In this document: positions 30,424 to 39,891 of the stretch, one piece after another
Position numbering within the stretch: the stretch's first letter is position 1
Layout: every line of letters starts with the position of its first letter
Source of the DNA: Sphingomonas sp. IW22
GTDB lineage: Bacteria > Pseudomonadota > Alphaproteobacteria > Sphingomonadales > Sphingomonadaceae
Direction of reading: 5' to 3'
Length of the DNA stretch: 64,000 nt
Assembly (NCBI RefSeq): GCF_041321155.1
Contig: NZ_JBGGWB010000001.1
Span: 930,001-994,000 of the forward strand
Made by a program: the position numbers and the translations under genes
Notes under the pieces: model-generated
Databases searched by the model: none
What the model saw: the letters and a program-made list of their open reading frames with translations, nothing else
Told to the model about the DNA's origin: nothing

Positions 30424-31094
30424 CAGCTGTTTCCGGCCGCACGCGCGGCATTGGTATTGAGATATACGGCCTCGGCGATCGCCGCCTCAAGGATCGGCTT
30501 GCTGAGCTCGACCTTGGCGCCCTGGTCGACGCACGCACCCATCGCCGGCACCAGTGCGGCCACGTCCTTGGCCTCGGCCCCGGTCTCGGCGTTCTCGCGC
30601 ACAAAATGGATTGCCCTTGCCGGATCGCGGCGCAGGATGCAGTCACCGAACCGAACCAACGCGACGTGGCGCTGCGCCGCTGCATCGTCGGGCGCCGCAC
30701 CCAGCGTCAGGTCCGCCGAAGCGGCAAGCGGCGTGTCGGTCCCGACACGCCTACGAACCAACTCGGCATACAGCGCACCGCGCAGCAACCGGGCATTAAT
30801 TGACAGGCGGCTGCTGTCGTAATCGCCCGACACGCCCAGGCATTCATTGGTCGCCAGCCCGGCGACCGCCTTCTGGCCCGCGCTCGACATCGGCATGGCG
30901 AGCGCCCGGTCGACACCTTTGGGGTCCCTCTGGAGCACGCAACGGGCAAACCCCTCAAGCGTCACGCGCGCCCGTGCGGCCGGGGACATGGTACCGGTCG
31001 GCACCCGCGCCGGCTTCAACGACAGACGCGACGACGCCTGTGCCTGCGGCGGGGCCGCGGCGACCAACATCAACAGGGCAAGCGCGCCCGCCAT
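30423..31094 (-). CDS. Secreted protein of unknown function inside the nuo operon, with internal duplication
   Basis: A 223-aa protein placed between nuoF and nuoG. It has a signal peptide (ALALLMLVAAAPPQAQA, cleavage near residue 20). Two copies of one unit follow: FARCVLQRDPKG from residue 49 and FGDCILRRDPAR from residue 149. Each is followed about 35 residues later by another cysteine (C85 and C188) and a similar helix. The four cysteines suggest one disulfide per repeat in the periplasm. It is fully coupled: its ATG directly abuts the nuoF stop and its stop overlaps the nuoG start by one base. I do not recognise the family. Confidence 0.85.
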   Translation of the reverse strand: MAGALALLMLVAAAPPQAQASSRLSLKPARVPTGTMSPAARARVTLEGFARCVLQRDPKGVDRALAMPMSSAGQKAVAGLATNECLGVSGDYDSSRLSINARLLRGALYAELVRRRVGTDTPLAASADLTLGAAPDDAAAQRHVALVRFGDCILRRDPARAIHFVRENAETGAEAKDVAALVPAMGACVDQGAKVELSKPILEAAIAEAVYLNTNAARAAGNS

Positions 31095-32396
31095 TTACTC
31101 TGCCGCCTCCTGATAGGACGCGCCGTGGCCCTGGCGTTCCATGATCCGCCGCTCCATCTCCGGGCGGAAGTGGCGGATCAGACCCTGGATTGGCCAGGCG
31201 GCGGCATCCCCGAGCGCACAGATGGTGTGGCCCTCGACCTGCTTGGTCACTTGATACAGCGTGTCGATCTCGGAAATGTCGGCGTCGCCGGTGCGCATCC
31301 GCTCCATCACGCGCCACATCCAGCCGGTGCCTTCACGGCACGGCGTGCACTGGCCACAACTTTCATGCTTGTAGAAATAGCTGATGCGGCTGATCGCGCG
31401 GACGATGTCGGTCGACTTGTCCATGACGATGACGGCCGCAGTGCCCAAGCCCGATCCGACGCCCTTCAGGCCGTCAAAATCCATTGGGCAGTCCATGATC
31501 TCGGCCGCAGGGACCAGCGGAACCGAGGAACCACCGGGGATGACCGCCAGCAGATTGTCCCAGCCACCACGAATACCGCCGCAATGCTTTTCGATCAGCT
31601 CGCGGAAGGGGATGCTCATCGCTTCCTCAACCACACACGGCTTTTCGACATGGCCGCTGATCTGGAACAGCTTCGTGCCCTTGTTATTCTCCCGCCCGAA
31701 GCTGGAAAACCATTCGGGACCGCGCCGCAGGATCGTCGGCGCAACCGCAATCGATTCGACATTGTTGACCGTGGTGGGGCAACCATACAGACCGGCGCCT
31801 GCCGGGAACGGTGGCTTCAGCCGGGGCTGGCCCTTCTTGCCCTCAAGGCTTTCCAGCATCGCGGTTTCTTCGCCGCAGATATAAGCGCCGGCGCCGCGGT
31901 GGCAGAACACGTCGAAATCATAGCCCGAACCGCAGGCATTCTTGCCGATCAGACCCTTGTCATATGCTTCGGCAATCGCGGCGAACAGCACCTCGGCCTC
32001 GCGAATATATTCGCCGCGAATGTAGATATAGGCCGCCCGCGCACGCATCGCGAAGCCAGCGACCAAAGCACCTTCAATCAGTTTGTGCGGGTCGTGGCGG
32101 ATGATCTCGCGATCCTTGCACGAACCCGGTTCGGATTCGTCGGCGTTGATGACCAGGAAGCTGGGACGTTCCGGGGTCGGATTCTTGGGCATGAAGCTCC
32201 ACTTCATGCCGGTCGGGAAGCCCGCACCCCCGCGACCGCGCAGGCCCGATGCCTTGATCCGATCGATGATCGTATCCTGGCCCAGTTCCAGCAGCGCCTT
32301 CGTATTGTCCCAGTCGCCGCGCTTCATCGCCGCGTCGATGTTCCATGGCTGATAGCCATAGACGTTGGTGAAGATGCGATCCTTGTCAGCGAGCAT
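31095..32396 (-). CDS. nuoF: NADH-quinone oxidoreductase subunit F (NADH/FMN-binding)
   Basis: A 433-aa subunit that oxidises NADH through FMN and cluster N3. The dinucleotide/FMN loops are [19 protein letters not shown] and [13 protein letters not shown]; the C-terminal cluster site is [13 protein letters not shown]. Start is ATG 32396 ([14 protein letters not shown]); codons further upstream belong to the small membrane-protein gene, whose stop overlaps this ATG by one base. Confidence 0.97.
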   Translation of the reverse strand: MLADKDRIFTNVYGYQPWNIDAAMKRGDWDNTKALLELGQDTIIDRIKASGLRGRGGAGFPTGMKWSFMPKNPTPERPSFLVINADESEPGSCKDREIIRHDPHKLIEGALVAGFAMRARAAYIYIRGEYIREAEVLFAAIAEAYDKGLIGKNACGSGYDFDVFCHRGAGAYICGEETAMLESLEGKKGQPRLKPPFPAGAGLYGCPTTVNNVESIAVAPTILRRGPEWFSSFGRENNKGTKLFQISGHVEKPCVVEEAMSIPFRELIEKHCGGIRGGWDNLLAVIPGGSSVPLVPAAEIMDCPMDFDGLKGVGSGLGTAAVIVMDKSTDIVRAISRISYFYKHESCGQCTPCREGTGWMWRVMERMRTGDADISEIDTLYQVTKQVEGHTICALGDAAAWPIQGLIRHFRPEMERRIMERQGHGASYQEAAE

Positions 32397-32560
32397 TACT
32401 TGCCGTTCCCCAGCAACTTGCGGCCACCCGCCAAGATGGCGACGACGATTGCGGCGCCGATCAATACGCCCAGCAGCTTGAAGCTGAGCTTCAGCACCCA
32501 GCCCAGCACGACGATCGCGCCGATGATCGCCAAAATGGTGATGATCGTGTTCTTGCTCAT
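32396..32560 (-). CDS. Small hydrophobic membrane protein between nuoE and nuoF
   Basis: A 54-aa ORF beginning [18 protein letters not shown] and ending RKLLGNGK. It has two hydrophobic segments (about 5-21 and 28-44) separated by a short basic-polar turn (LKLSFKLLG), so it is probably a hairpin membrane protein. Coupling supports it as real: its ATG overlaps the nuoE stop by 4 bases (ATGA) and its TAA overlaps the nuoF ATG by one. Function is unknown; it could be an accessory or assembly factor of complex I. Confidence 0.8.
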   Translation of the reverse strand: MSKNTIITILAIIGAIVVLGWVLKLSFKLLGVLIGAAIVVAILAGGRKLLGNGK

Positions 32561-33228
32561 GCCGACCATTCCGAGCGGTAATCGTGATTGGCATCGACCA
32601 TCGCGGTCAGCGTGGTCGGCCCGCCTTCCGGCTCCGAGGTGTGACGGCCGTTCTGCGGACCCGGCTTCGGCGTTTCTCCGTTCGCCAGCGCCGACAGGAT
32701 CGCGACCGTCTTGTCGTAATCCAGATCCTCGTAATTATCGTCGTTGATCTGCACCATGGGCGCATTGGCGCAATTACCCATGCACTCCACCTCGGTCAGC
32801 GTGAACAGGCCGTCGGGCGTCGTGCGGCCCTTGATCAGGCCCTGGTTCTTGCAAGCCGCCAGCACATCGTCCGACCCGCGCAGCATGCATGGCGTCGTGC
32901 CGCAAACCTGCACGTGATAGCGGCCGACCGGGGCCAGATTGTACATGGTGTAGAAGGTCGCCACTTCGAACACGCGGATATACGGCATGCCGAGATACGA
33001 GGCGACATATTCGATCACCGGAACCGGCAACCAGCCCTGCGTCTGCGTCTCCGCTCCCACCTGGCGTTGCGCCAGGTCGAGCAGCGGCAGCGTGCCCGAT
33101 TGCTGACGCCCGGCGGGGTAGCGCGCGACGATCTCTTTGGCCTTGGCGGCATTCGCCTCGTTCCAGGCAAAATTACCCCAGCGCGCGCGGACTTCGGCTT
33201 CGTCGGGAATATTGGGTGCGTCGGCCAT
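32557..33228 (-). CDS. nuoE: NADH-quinone oxidoreductase subunit E (2Fe-2S)
   Basis: A 223-aa subunit with a thioredoxin-like fold that carries cluster N1a, bound by [10 protein letters not shown] and [10 protein letters not shown]. It forms the NADH dehydrogenase module with NuoF and NuoG. The C-terminal 40 residues are an extension with low similarity to the E. coli subunit ([20 protein letters not shown]). Confidence 0.96.
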   Translation of the reverse strand: MADAPNIPDEAEVRARWGNFAWNEANAAKAKEIVARYPAGRQQSGTLPLLDLAQRQVGAETQTQGWLPVPVIEYVASYLGMPYIRVFEVATFYTMYNLAPVGRYHVQVCGTTPCMLRGSDDVLAACKNQGLIKGRTTPDGLFTLTEVECMGNCANAPMVQINDDNYEDLDYDKTVAILSALANGETPKPGPQNGRHTSEPEGGPTTLTAMVDANHDYRSEWSA

Positions 33229-33560
33229 CAGCGAATGAACTCCACGCGGCTCACCTCGTCACCGCTGAACGAATAGACGGTCATCACATCGAACGGCTCG
33301 GCATCGGCCGAACGGAACACGCGCTCGTGAAGGACCACGCGGTCGCCCAGTTCGAACTGCTGGAGCACGTCGGCGCGATTTTCGGGGAATTGCTCGAACA
33401 CCTTCGCCATGCCGGCGCGCACGCCCTCACGACCGTCGCGCACGACGTCGCCGCGATAATTGGCTTCGCAGCCATCGACGGCGAACATGTCGGCATAACC
33501 GTCGGCATCGCGCGCGTTATAGCGTTCCATCAGGCGCTCGATGATCGGCAGGCGGCTCAA
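33228..33560 (-). CDS. SnoaL/NTF2-like protein inserted between nuoD and nuoE
   Basis: A 110-aa protein with an NTF2/SnoaL-type fold: [20 protein letters not shown] at the start and alternating strands towards [22 protein letters not shown]. Members bind or isomerise small molecules or serve as protein-protein domains; no catalytic set is evident. The start is TTG 33560, overlapping the nuoD stop as TTGA; its own stop overlaps the nuoE ATG by one base. It is thus translated as part of the nuo operon. Confidence 0.78.
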   Translation of the reverse strand: MSRLPIIERLMERYNARDADGYADMFAVDGCEANYRGDVVRDGREGVRAGMAKVFEQFPENRADVLQQFELGDRVVLHERVFRSADAEPFDVMTVYSFSGDEVSRVEFIR

Positions 33561-34792
33561 CGGTCGCACTCCCCGAACACGATGTCCATTGCCCCCAGAA
33601 TTGCGGTGGTGTCGGCCAGCATGTGTCCGCGGCTCATAAAGTCCATCGCCTGAAGATGGCTGAACGCCGTCGGCCGGATCTTGACGCGATAGGGCTTGTT
33701 CGACCCATCGGAGACGATGAACACGCCCAGCTCGCCCTTGGGGCTTTCGGTCGCGACATAGACTTCGCCGGCGGGCACATGGAACCCTTCGGTGAAGAGC
33801 TTGAAGTGATGGATCAGTGCTTCCATCGACCGCTTCATGTCCGCCCGGTTCGGGACGGCCACCTTGCGATCGAGCGACAGCACGGGGCCGTCCGGCATCT
33901 CGTTCAGGCACTGCTTCATGATGCGTGCCGACTGGTACACTTCCTCGACGCGGACCATGAACCGGTCGTAGCAGTCACCCCGCGTGCCGACCGGCACTTC
34001 AAAGTCCATGCGGTCATAGACGTCATAGGGCTGCGACTTGCGAAGATCCCAGGGAAGACCGGCAGCGCGGATCATCGGGCCGGAGAAGCCCCATTTCAGC
34101 GCGTCTTCACGGCTAACAATCGCGATATCGACGTTACGCTGCTTGAAGATGCGGTTTTCGGCAACCAGGCTGATCGCGTCCCCGAACAGCTGCGGCAGAC
34201 GCGTGTCGAGCCAGTCGGCGATGTCGGTCAGCAGCTTGAGCGGCACGTCCTGACGCACGCCGCCGACGCGGAAATAATTCGCGTGCATGCGCGCGCCGGA
34301 GGCCCGCTCATAGAAGTTCATCAGGTCTTCGCGAAGCTCGAACATCCACAGGTTCGGCGTCATCGCGCCGACATCCATGACATGGCTGCCAAGGTTCAGC
34401 ATGTGGTTCATGATGCGCGTCAGTTCCGCGAAGAACACGCGCAGATACTGGCCACGAACCGGCACTTCCAGATCGAGCAGCTTCTCGATGCCGAGCACGA
34501 AGCTGTGCTCCATGCACATCGGCGAGCAGTAATCGAGACGATCGAAATAGGGGATCGCCTGCTGATAGGTCTTGTACTCGATCAGCTTTTCGGTGCCGCG
34601 ATGGAGCAGGCCGACATGCGGGTCGATCCGCTCGATCACTTCGCCGTCCATTTCCATGACCAGACGCAGCACGCCGTGCGCCGCCGGGTGCTGGGGACCG
34701 AAGTTGATCGTGTAATTCTGGATCGCGACGTCGCCGGGGCTTTCAGGCGTTTGCCCGGCCGCGTGCATCAGTTCGGTGGTTGTATCGGTCAT
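33557..34792 (-). CDS. nuoD: NADH-quinone oxidoreductase subunit D
   Basis: A 411-aa 49-kDa-type subunit that with NuoB lines the quinone pocket. Signatures: [15 protein letters not shown] near residue 35, [21 protein letters not shown] with the quinone-contacting tyrosine region, and the C-terminal [25 protein letters not shown]. Length is normal. Its start overlaps the nuoC stop by one base. Confidence 0.97.
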   Translation of the reverse strand: MTDTTTELMHAAGQTPESPGDVAIQNYTINFGPQHPAAHGVLRLVMEMDGEVIERIDPHVGLLHRGTEKLIEYKTYQQAIPYFDRLDYCSPMCMEHSFVLGIEKLLDLEVPVRGQYLRVFFAELTRIMNHMLNLGSHVMDVGAMTPNLWMFELREDLMNFYERASGARMHANYFRVGGVRQDVPLKLLTDIADWLDTRLPQLFGDAISLVAENRIFKQRNVDIAIVSREDALKWGFSGPMIRAAGLPWDLRKSQPYDVYDRMDFEVPVGTRGDCYDRFMVRVEEVYQSARIMKQCLNEMPDGPVLSLDRKVAVPNRADMKRSMEALIHHFKLFTEGFHVPAGEVYVATESPKGELGVFIVSDGSNKPYRVKIRPTAFSHLQAMDFMSRGHMLADTTAILGAMDIVFGECDR

Positions 34793-35634
34793 TACTGGTT
34801 CTGACCCCCGCCCTTCGAGGGAACGACATCCGGGTCGACGGGCTTTTCATCCGTACGGTTGCCCGGATGCGGCTGACCCGCGCCGGTCTGCCCGGTGTTT
34901 TCGCTGGTCTTGACTTCGTGCGTGCGCGATTTGGCTGGCTCGCCGTCGCCACCCTTTTTCAGCTGGTCGGCGGTGACCGGCGAAGGAGCGCCCTTTGCTT
35001 CCGGAACGGGCTGAGGCGCAGGCGCCTTCTCGTCACCGGGCAGCACATATTGCGCGCCTTCCCACGGGCTCATGAAGTCGAAGGTGCGGAAATCCTGGGC
35101 CAGCTTCACGGGCTCATAAACCACGCGCTTGGCCTCTTCCGAATAACGCAGCTCGACATAGCCCGTCAGCGGGAAGTCCTTGCGGAACGGATGCCCGCGA
35201 AAGCCATAGTCGGTCAGGATCCGGCGCAGGTCCGGGTGCCCGTCGAAAAGCACGCCATACATGTCATAGACTTCGCGCTCCAGCCAGTTGGCGACCGGCC
35301 ACATGTCCGCCACCGACGGCACAGGCGTATCTTCCGTCGCGGTCACGCGCACGCGCAGGCGGTGGTTCCGCGTAACGCTGAGCAGGTGATAGCAGACGTC
35401 GAAGCGCTCCTCGCGCTCTGGATAATCGACGCCGGCGATTTCCATCAGCTGCTGATATTCGAGGCCGGGCGTGTCGCGCAGCGCCGTCATTGCCGCGAGC
35501 AAGCCGTCGCGGGTGACGGTCAGCGTGACCTCACCAACCTTGTCCTGCGCATCCAGCAGGGCCGGACCGATCGCCGCCGTGGCGGTGTCGATCACACCCT
35601 CGTTCGAGGCACAGCGGGGAGCAGGCGCTCTCAT
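34792..35634 (-). CDS. nuoC: NADH-quinone oxidoreductase subunit C with long disordered tail
   Basis: A 280-aa 30-kDa-type subunit of the peripheral arm. The core (about 25-195) shows [38 protein letters not shown] and [20 protein letters not shown]. Residues 200-280 are an added low-complexity tail of P, K, G, E and Q with no predicted fold; NuoC subunits of this type usually end near residue 200. It overlaps nuoB by 4 bases. Confidence 0.96.
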   Translation of the reverse strand: MRAPAPRCASNEGVIDTATAAIGPALLDAQDKVGEVTLTVTRDGLLAAMTALRDTPGLEYQQLMEIAGVDYPEREERFDVCYHLLSVTRNHRLRVRVTATEDTPVPSVADMWPVANWLEREVYDMYGVLFDGHPDLRRILTDYGFRGHPFRKDFPLTGYVELRYSEEAKRVVYEPVKLAQDFRTFDFMSPWEGAQYVLPGDEKAPAPQPVPEAKGAPSPVTADQLKKGGDGEPAKSRTHEVKTSENTGQTGAGQPHPGNRTDEKPVDPDVVPSKGGGQNQ

Positions 35635-36161
35635 CGTTCAATCGTTCCCACGCGGCGGATTTTCCGCTGGAGCTGCATCACGCCGTAAAGCAGCGCTTCG
35701 GCAGTCGGCGGACAACCGGGGACATAGATGTCCACCGGCACGATCCGGTCGCAGCCGCGCACGACCGAATAGCTGTAATGATAATAGCCACCGCCATTGG
35801 CGCACGAGCCCATCGAAATGACGTATTTCGGCTCAGACATCTGGTCATAGACGCGGCGCAGCGCCGGGGCCATCTTGTTGCACAGCGTGCCCGCGACGAT
35901 CATCACGTCCGACTGACGCGGGGATGCGCGCGGCGCGGCACCGAATCGCTCCATGTCATAGCGCGGCATGTTCACGTGAATCATCTCGACCGCGCAGCAT
36001 GCGAGGCCGAAGGTCATCCACCACAAAGAACCAGTGCGCGCCCATTGGAATAGCTCTTCCGTCGAGGTGACGAGAAAGCCCTTGTCCTGAAGCTCACCGT
36101 TCAGGTCGTTGTAAAAGCCCAGGTCGGGCGCCGTTCCCGGCGCGGGCTGTGCGAGGTTCAC
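35631..36161 (-). CDS. nuoB: NADH-quinone oxidoreductase subunit B (cluster N2)
   Basis: A 176-aa PSST-type subunit holding the terminal 4Fe-4S cluster N2, with ligands in [15 protein letters not shown] and YVPGCPP. It hands electrons to quinone with NuoD. The start is GTG 36161, overlapping the nuoA stop as GTGA; the family N-terminus (NLAQPAPG..., then FYNDLNGEL) begins right there. Codons further upstream belong to nuoA in another frame. Confidence 0.96.
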   Translation of the reverse strand: MNLAQPAPGTAPDLGFYNDLNGELQDKGFLVTSTEELFQWARTGSLWWMTFGLACCAVEMIHVNMPRYDMERFGAAPRASPRQSDVMIVAGTLCNKMAPALRRVYDQMSEPKYVISMGSCANGGGYYHYSYSVVRGCDRIVPVDIYVPGCPPTAEALLYGVMQLQRKIRRVGTIER

Positions 36162-36532
36162 TCCCAATCGAGTGCTCCCTTTTTCCAAGCGTAGACAAGG
36201 CCGAGCGCGAGTTCGGCAATGAAGATCATCATCGAGAACCAAGCCGTCCAGCCCAGATCGAACACGCTCACCGCCCATGGATATAGGAAGGCGGCTTCGA
36301 GATCGAAGACGATGAACAGGATGGCGACAAGATAAAAGCGGACGTCGAACTGGCTGCGCGAATCTTCGAACGCGGGAAAGCCGCATTCATATTCGGTCAG
36401 CTTCTCAGGCGTCGGCTTGTGCGCGCCGGTAAAGCGCGCCGCCACCATCGGCAGGAAAACGAATGCCGACGACAGGATCAGTGCCACGCCCAGAAAGAGC
36501 AGGATCGGCAGATATTGCGACAGGTCGACCAA
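36158..36532 (-). CDS. nuoA: NADH-quinone oxidoreductase subunit A
   Basis: A 124-aa membrane subunit with three transmembrane helices and the family loop [25 protein letters not shown] containing the conserved cysteine and glutamates. It is the first gene of the complex I operon; the promoter should lie in the 146 bases between it and suhB. Confidence 0.96.
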   Translation of the reverse strand: MVDLSQYLPILLFLGVALILSSAFVFLPMVAARFTGAHKPTPEKLTEYECGFPAFEDSRSQFDVRFYLVAILFIVFDLEAAFLYPWAVSVFDLGWTAWFSMMIFIAELALGLVYAWKKGALDWE

Positions 36533-36628
36533 GGGTCATCTCGCGTTGCAACAGAGGGGTTGGGCGCGCTTCTAGGACGATGACCCGAAGGGGGCAAGGC
36601 GCGGCGGCTATGAGAATGAATCGCAACT

Positions 36629-36667
36629 GAACCCGGCGTTTGTCGCGTCCCGCGACACGCCGGGTTC
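36629..36667 (-). terminator. Long hairpin between suhB and nuoA, probable suhB terminator
   Basis: Bases 36629-36667 form a stem of 17 pairs with a 2-base bulge and a 3-base loop (outer arms GAACCCGGCG and CGCCGGGTTC, inner arms GTCGCG and CGCGAC). It begins 12 bases after the suhB stop on the minus strand. The downstream side lacks a continuous T run, so termination may be weak; it may also act within the nuo leader region. Confidence 0.5.
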
Positions 36668-36678
36668 AGCAGGGTCGA

Positions 36679-37479
36679 TCAGCGCAGTGCGCCGGCGACC
36701 AGCTTGTGCAGCTTTGAGTGAAGAACGTCATTCGCCGCCAGCACCTGCCTGCGTTCAAGCGCCTGATCGGCGCCGCGGAAATCAGTAACGAAACCACCGG
36801 CTTCCTTGACGATCAGGATGCCCGCCGCGATGTCCCAGCTCTGCAGGCCGCTTTCCCAAAAGCCGTCAAACCGGCCTGCGGCGACCCATGCGAGGTCGAG
36901 CGCCGCCGAGCCGAGTCGGCGAATCCCCGCCACTTCAGGCGCAACCGCACCGAAAATGCGCGTCCATTCGGGAAAATTTCCGTGGCCGAGAAACGGGATT
37001 CCTGTGGCGATCAGCGCGTCGTTCAGGTCGCGCCGCGCCGAAACGCGCAGCCGCTGGCCCGTCAGCCACGCACCGCGCCCCTTCTCGGCCCAGAAACCCT
37101 CGTCGGTCAACGGCTGATAGATCATGCCGTGAGTGATGCCGTTGCGCGGGTCCTCCACCGCGATCGAAATCGCGAAGTGCGGGATGCCGTGCAGGAAGTT
37201 GGTGGTGCCGTCGAGCGGGTCGATGATCCAGCGCGGCTTGTCGGGATCACCCTCGATCACGCCGCCTTCTTCCATCACGAAGCCCCAGTCGGGCCGCGCC
37301 TTCAGAAGTTCGTCGTACAGCGTGCGTTCGGCGCGCTGGTCGGCCATCGATACAAAGTCGGCCGGCCCCTTTTTGGAGACCTGAAGATGCTGGACCTCGT
37401 TGAAGTCGCGGCGCAGGCGAGGCGCCGCCTTGCGGGCGGCGCGCTCCATGACGGTGATCAGGCCGGATTGGGCAGTCAT
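36679..37479 (-). CDS. suhB: Inositol monophosphatase family protein
   Basis: A 266-aa Mg2+-dependent phosphatase. Metal-binding motifs are visible: MEEGG, WIIDPLDGTTNFLHGIPHF, and WDIAAGILIVKEAGG. Relatives hydrolyse inositol-1-phosphate or act with NusA as SuhB in rRNA transcription; sequence alone does not separate these roles. It lies 49 bases downstream of efp on the same strand. Confidence 0.92.
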   Translation of the reverse strand: MTAQSGLITVMERAARKAAPRLRRDFNEVQHLQVSKKGPADFVSMADQRAERTLYDELLKARPDWGFVMEEGGVIEGDPDKPRWIIDPLDGTTNFLHGIPHFAISIAVEDPRNGITHGMIYQPLTDEGFWAEKGRGAWLTGQRLRVSARRDLNDALIATGIPFLGHGNFPEWTRIFGAVAPEVAGIRRLGSAALDLAWVAAGRFDGFWESGLQSWDIAAGILIVKEAGGFVTDFRGADQALERRQVLAANDVLHSKLHKLVAGALR

Positions 37480-37528
37480 ATCAAAACTCCTCCCCCTCCC
37501 CGGCGGAACGAGGAGGAGCTGTCAGCAA

Positions 37529-38092
37529 TCAGTCGGCGCGACGGACGTATTCGCGCTCATACACGTCGACGACGATGCGCGTGCCCGACGAAATGTGCGG
37601 CGGCACCATCACGCGCACGCCATTGTCGAGGATCGCGGGCTTGTAGCTGGACGAAGCGGTCTGCCCCTTCACAACGGCATCGGCCTCGACGATCGTCGCT
37701 TCGACGGTGTCGGGCAGCTGGACGCTGATCGGGCGTTCGTCATGCAGTTCCATGACGACATCCATGCCGTCCTGAAGAAACTCGGCGGCATCGCCCAGAA
37801 CGTCCTTCTCGAGCGTGATCTGCTCGTAATTTTCCTTGTCCATGAAGGTCAGCGTGTCGCCTTCGGCGAACAGGAACTGGAAATCCTTGGTATCCAACCG
37901 CACGCGCTCGACCGTTTCGGCCGAACGGAAGCGGACGTTGGTCTTGCGCCCGTCGATCAGATTCTTCATCTCGACCTGCATATAGGCGCCGCCCTTGCCG
38001 GGCTGGGTGTGCTGGATCTTGACCGCGCGCCAGATGCCGCCTTCATACTCGATGATGTTGCCGGGACGAATGTCCACGCCGCTGATCTTCAT
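37529..38092 (-). CDS. efp: Elongation factor P
   Basis: A 187-aa three-domain translation factor that relieves ribosome stalling at polyproline stretches. The first domain ([16 protein letters not shown]) carries the modification-site loop PGKGGAY with K33 at its tip; a lysine there fits EpmA/EpmB lysylation. Start is ATG 38092; the frame is open upstream but the family N-terminus begins here. Confidence 0.96.
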   Translation of the reverse strand: MKISGVDIRPGNIIEYEGGIWRAVKIQHTQPGKGGAYMQVEMKNLIDGRKTNVRFRSAETVERVRLDTKDFQFLFAEGDTLTFMDKENYEQITLEKDVLGDAAEFLQDGMDVVMELHDERPISVQLPDTVEATIVEADAVVKGQTASSSYKPAILDNGVRVMVPPHISSGTRIVVDVYEREYVRRAD

Positions 38093-38127
38093 GACTGTAC
38101 CTGTTGGAAAGAGCTGGTGCCCCGGCC

Positions 38128-38766
38128 TTAGCGGCGGCGGTCGGGATCGGCAAGAGAGGGGCCAGCCAGCAGCGGTGTCGGGTCGACGGCGCGTCCCTGC
38201 CACCAGCGGTCGCCCGGGGCCATGACGCTCATGCCGAAATGCAGGTGCGTGTTGCCGGGTCCGGCATTGCCGGTGTCGCCCACCGCGCCGATCGCCTGGC
38301 CCGCGCGAACGCGGTCCCCCTCCGCAATGCCGGGGGCATAGGCGGACAGGTGCGCGTAATAATAGCTCCATCGGCCATCGGGGGAGCGGACATAGAGCGT
38401 GTTGCCGCCCCCGCCCTCGCTCCAGTAAAGCTTTTCGACGGTACCATCGGCAGCGGCCAGGACCGGCGTGCCGCCCGGCGCCATGATGTCATTGCCCCGG
38501 TGCAGCCGCGCGCCGCCGTCGCGCGGATCGCCCCAGCTTGCGATAATATCCGCCCGGCTTATCCCGGCGACGGGCACGGTGAGCAGCCCACGCCCCCATG
38601 CGACGCGACCAGGCGGCGGCACGTCTGCGACAGCCGGTGACTGGATGTTGGGAGCGGGATTTGCGGGCTTCTCCGGCGCGCCCTCCCCACCAAAGCGAAG
38701 CATCGTGGCGAACAGGCCACCCGCAATGATGATCAGCGCGAGTATCGCCCAACCGAGTCGCGTCAT
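38128..38766 (-). CDS. M23 (LytM) metallopeptidase, membrane-anchored
   Basis: A 212-aa protein with an N-terminal signal anchor ([17 protein letters not shown], residues 7-23) and a C-terminal M23 domain. Zinc ligands are H89 and D93 (HRGNDI) and H176 in HLHFG; H139 and H174 are the other active-site histidines. An intact set predicts peptidoglycan endopeptidase activity in the periplasm. It starts 4 bases after the L,D-transpeptidase stop, so both cell-wall enzymes are co-transcribed. Confidence 0.92.
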   Translation of the reverse strand: MTRLGWAILALIIIAGGLFATMLRFGGEGAPEKPANPAPNIQSPAVADVPPPGRVAWGRGLLTVPVAGISRADIIASWGDPRDGGARLHRGNDIMAPGGTPVLAAADGTVEKLYWSEGGGGNTLYVRSPDGRWSYYYAHLSAYAPGIAEGDRVRAGQAIGAVGDTGNAGPGNTHLHFGMSVMAPGDRWWQGRAVDPTPLLAGPSLADPDRRR

Positions 38767-38770
38767 CCCG

Positions 38771-39835
38771 TTATCGCTGAAAGACGGCCTTGGTCCCCGG
38801 CTTGACCATCATCGACAGTCGCGCGGCATCCCAGTTGGTCAGGCGGATACAGCCATTGCTTTCGGTCTTGCCGATATTCTGCGGCTCAGGCGTCCCGTGG
38901 ATGCCGTAATGTTCCTTGGACAGGTCCATCCACACCACGCCGACCGGATTGTTCGGCCCCCGTGGCACCACCGTTTCCTTGGCGTCGGGCGCGCTGCCCG
39001 CGATCAGATCCGGGTCGAAGCGCCAGTCGGGGTTATAGGCGTTACCCTTGATCGTCCATTCGCCGATCGGTAGCGGGAATTGCGCTGAGCCCATGGTGGC
39101 GGGAAACTGGGCGATCAGCCTGTCGTTCGCGTCCATCACCTTCAGCACGCCTTCGCTTTCGTCGACGACGACATGATCGGCATCGGGCTGGTTGGCGTCG
39201 ACGTTCAGATAGGCGACCGTCCGCTTCCACGTTGCATCGTCAATCGCATAATCGCGCGACGTCGGCAGCGCGTTGGGGACCACGATCCGCTGACCCGCCC
39301 GCAATGGGGTGTCGGCGCCGTTCAGGTCCACCAGCATCTGCGGCGAGGTGTGAAACATCTCCGCCAGCTTTTCGAGCGGGGAGCGATAGGGCACGCCCGA
39401 TAGCTTCGCCTGGTCGGCATAATCATCGGGCGTGGGGTTCATGAACGGCCCGGCCAGCATCTGCGGCGCCAGCTCGACCGTCTTGGTCGGGCGCCAGCCG
39501 CGATGTCGCGACAGCGCCGCCAGCGTGGGCCGGTCCAGACGCCCCGTCACACCCAAGCCGCGACTTTCCTGAAAACCGCGCAACGCCGCCTTGAACGCGG
39601 GGCTGTCCTTGGCGTCGAGCAGGCCCGACGAAAAGCCCAGCTTCGACATGATGACCTGTGCGTGCAGCACATCACGGTCGATTGCAGTGGCGGGCGATGG
39701 CGTGGACGCTGCTACGGGCGCGCTTTCCTGCGCTGTCGCCTGTGGTGCGCTTGCAAATGCCAGTGCGGTTGCCGTTACCGCCGCGAGGCCCACGGCCCCC
39801 AACAACGCCCTGTCACGCATCTCGCTATGCCCCAT
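38771..39835 (-). CDS. L,D-transpeptidase (YkuD) with peptidoglycan-binding domain
   Basis: A 354-aa exported enzyme: signal peptide at about 10-35 (LLGAVGLAAVTATALAFASA), a peptidoglycan-binding-like helix bundle (VIMSKLGFSSGLLD, FQESRGLGVTG), a LysM-like stretch (LAEMFHTSPQMLVDLN), and a C-terminal YkuD domain with HYGIHGTPEP and the catalytic cysteine in SNGCIRL. Such enzymes make 3-3 crosslinks or attach proteins to peptidoglycan. ATG 39835 is preferred because AGG lies about 8 bases upstream. Confidence 0.93.
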   Translation of the reverse strand: MGHSEMRDRALLGAVGLAAVTATALAFASAPQATAQESAPVAASTPSPATAIDRDVLHAQVIMSKLGFSSGLLDAKDSPAFKAALRGFQESRGLGVTGRLDRPTLAALSRHRGWRPTKTVELAPQMLAGPFMNPTPDDYADQAKLSGVPYRSPLEKLAEMFHTSPQMLVDLNGADTPLRAGQRIVVPNALPTSRDYAIDDATWKRTVAYLNVDANQPDADHVVVDESEGVLKVMDANDRLIAQFPATMGSAQFPLPIGEWTIKGNAYNPDWRFDPDLIAGSAPDAKETVVPRGPNNPVGVVWMDLSKEHYGIHGTPEPQNIGKTESNGCIRLTNWDAARLSMMVKPGTKAVFQR

Positions 39836-39891
39836 TTTATTGCCTTTCGTTTCCTGACGAACGAGCAGGCGGGGCATTGTTTCCACATTCG

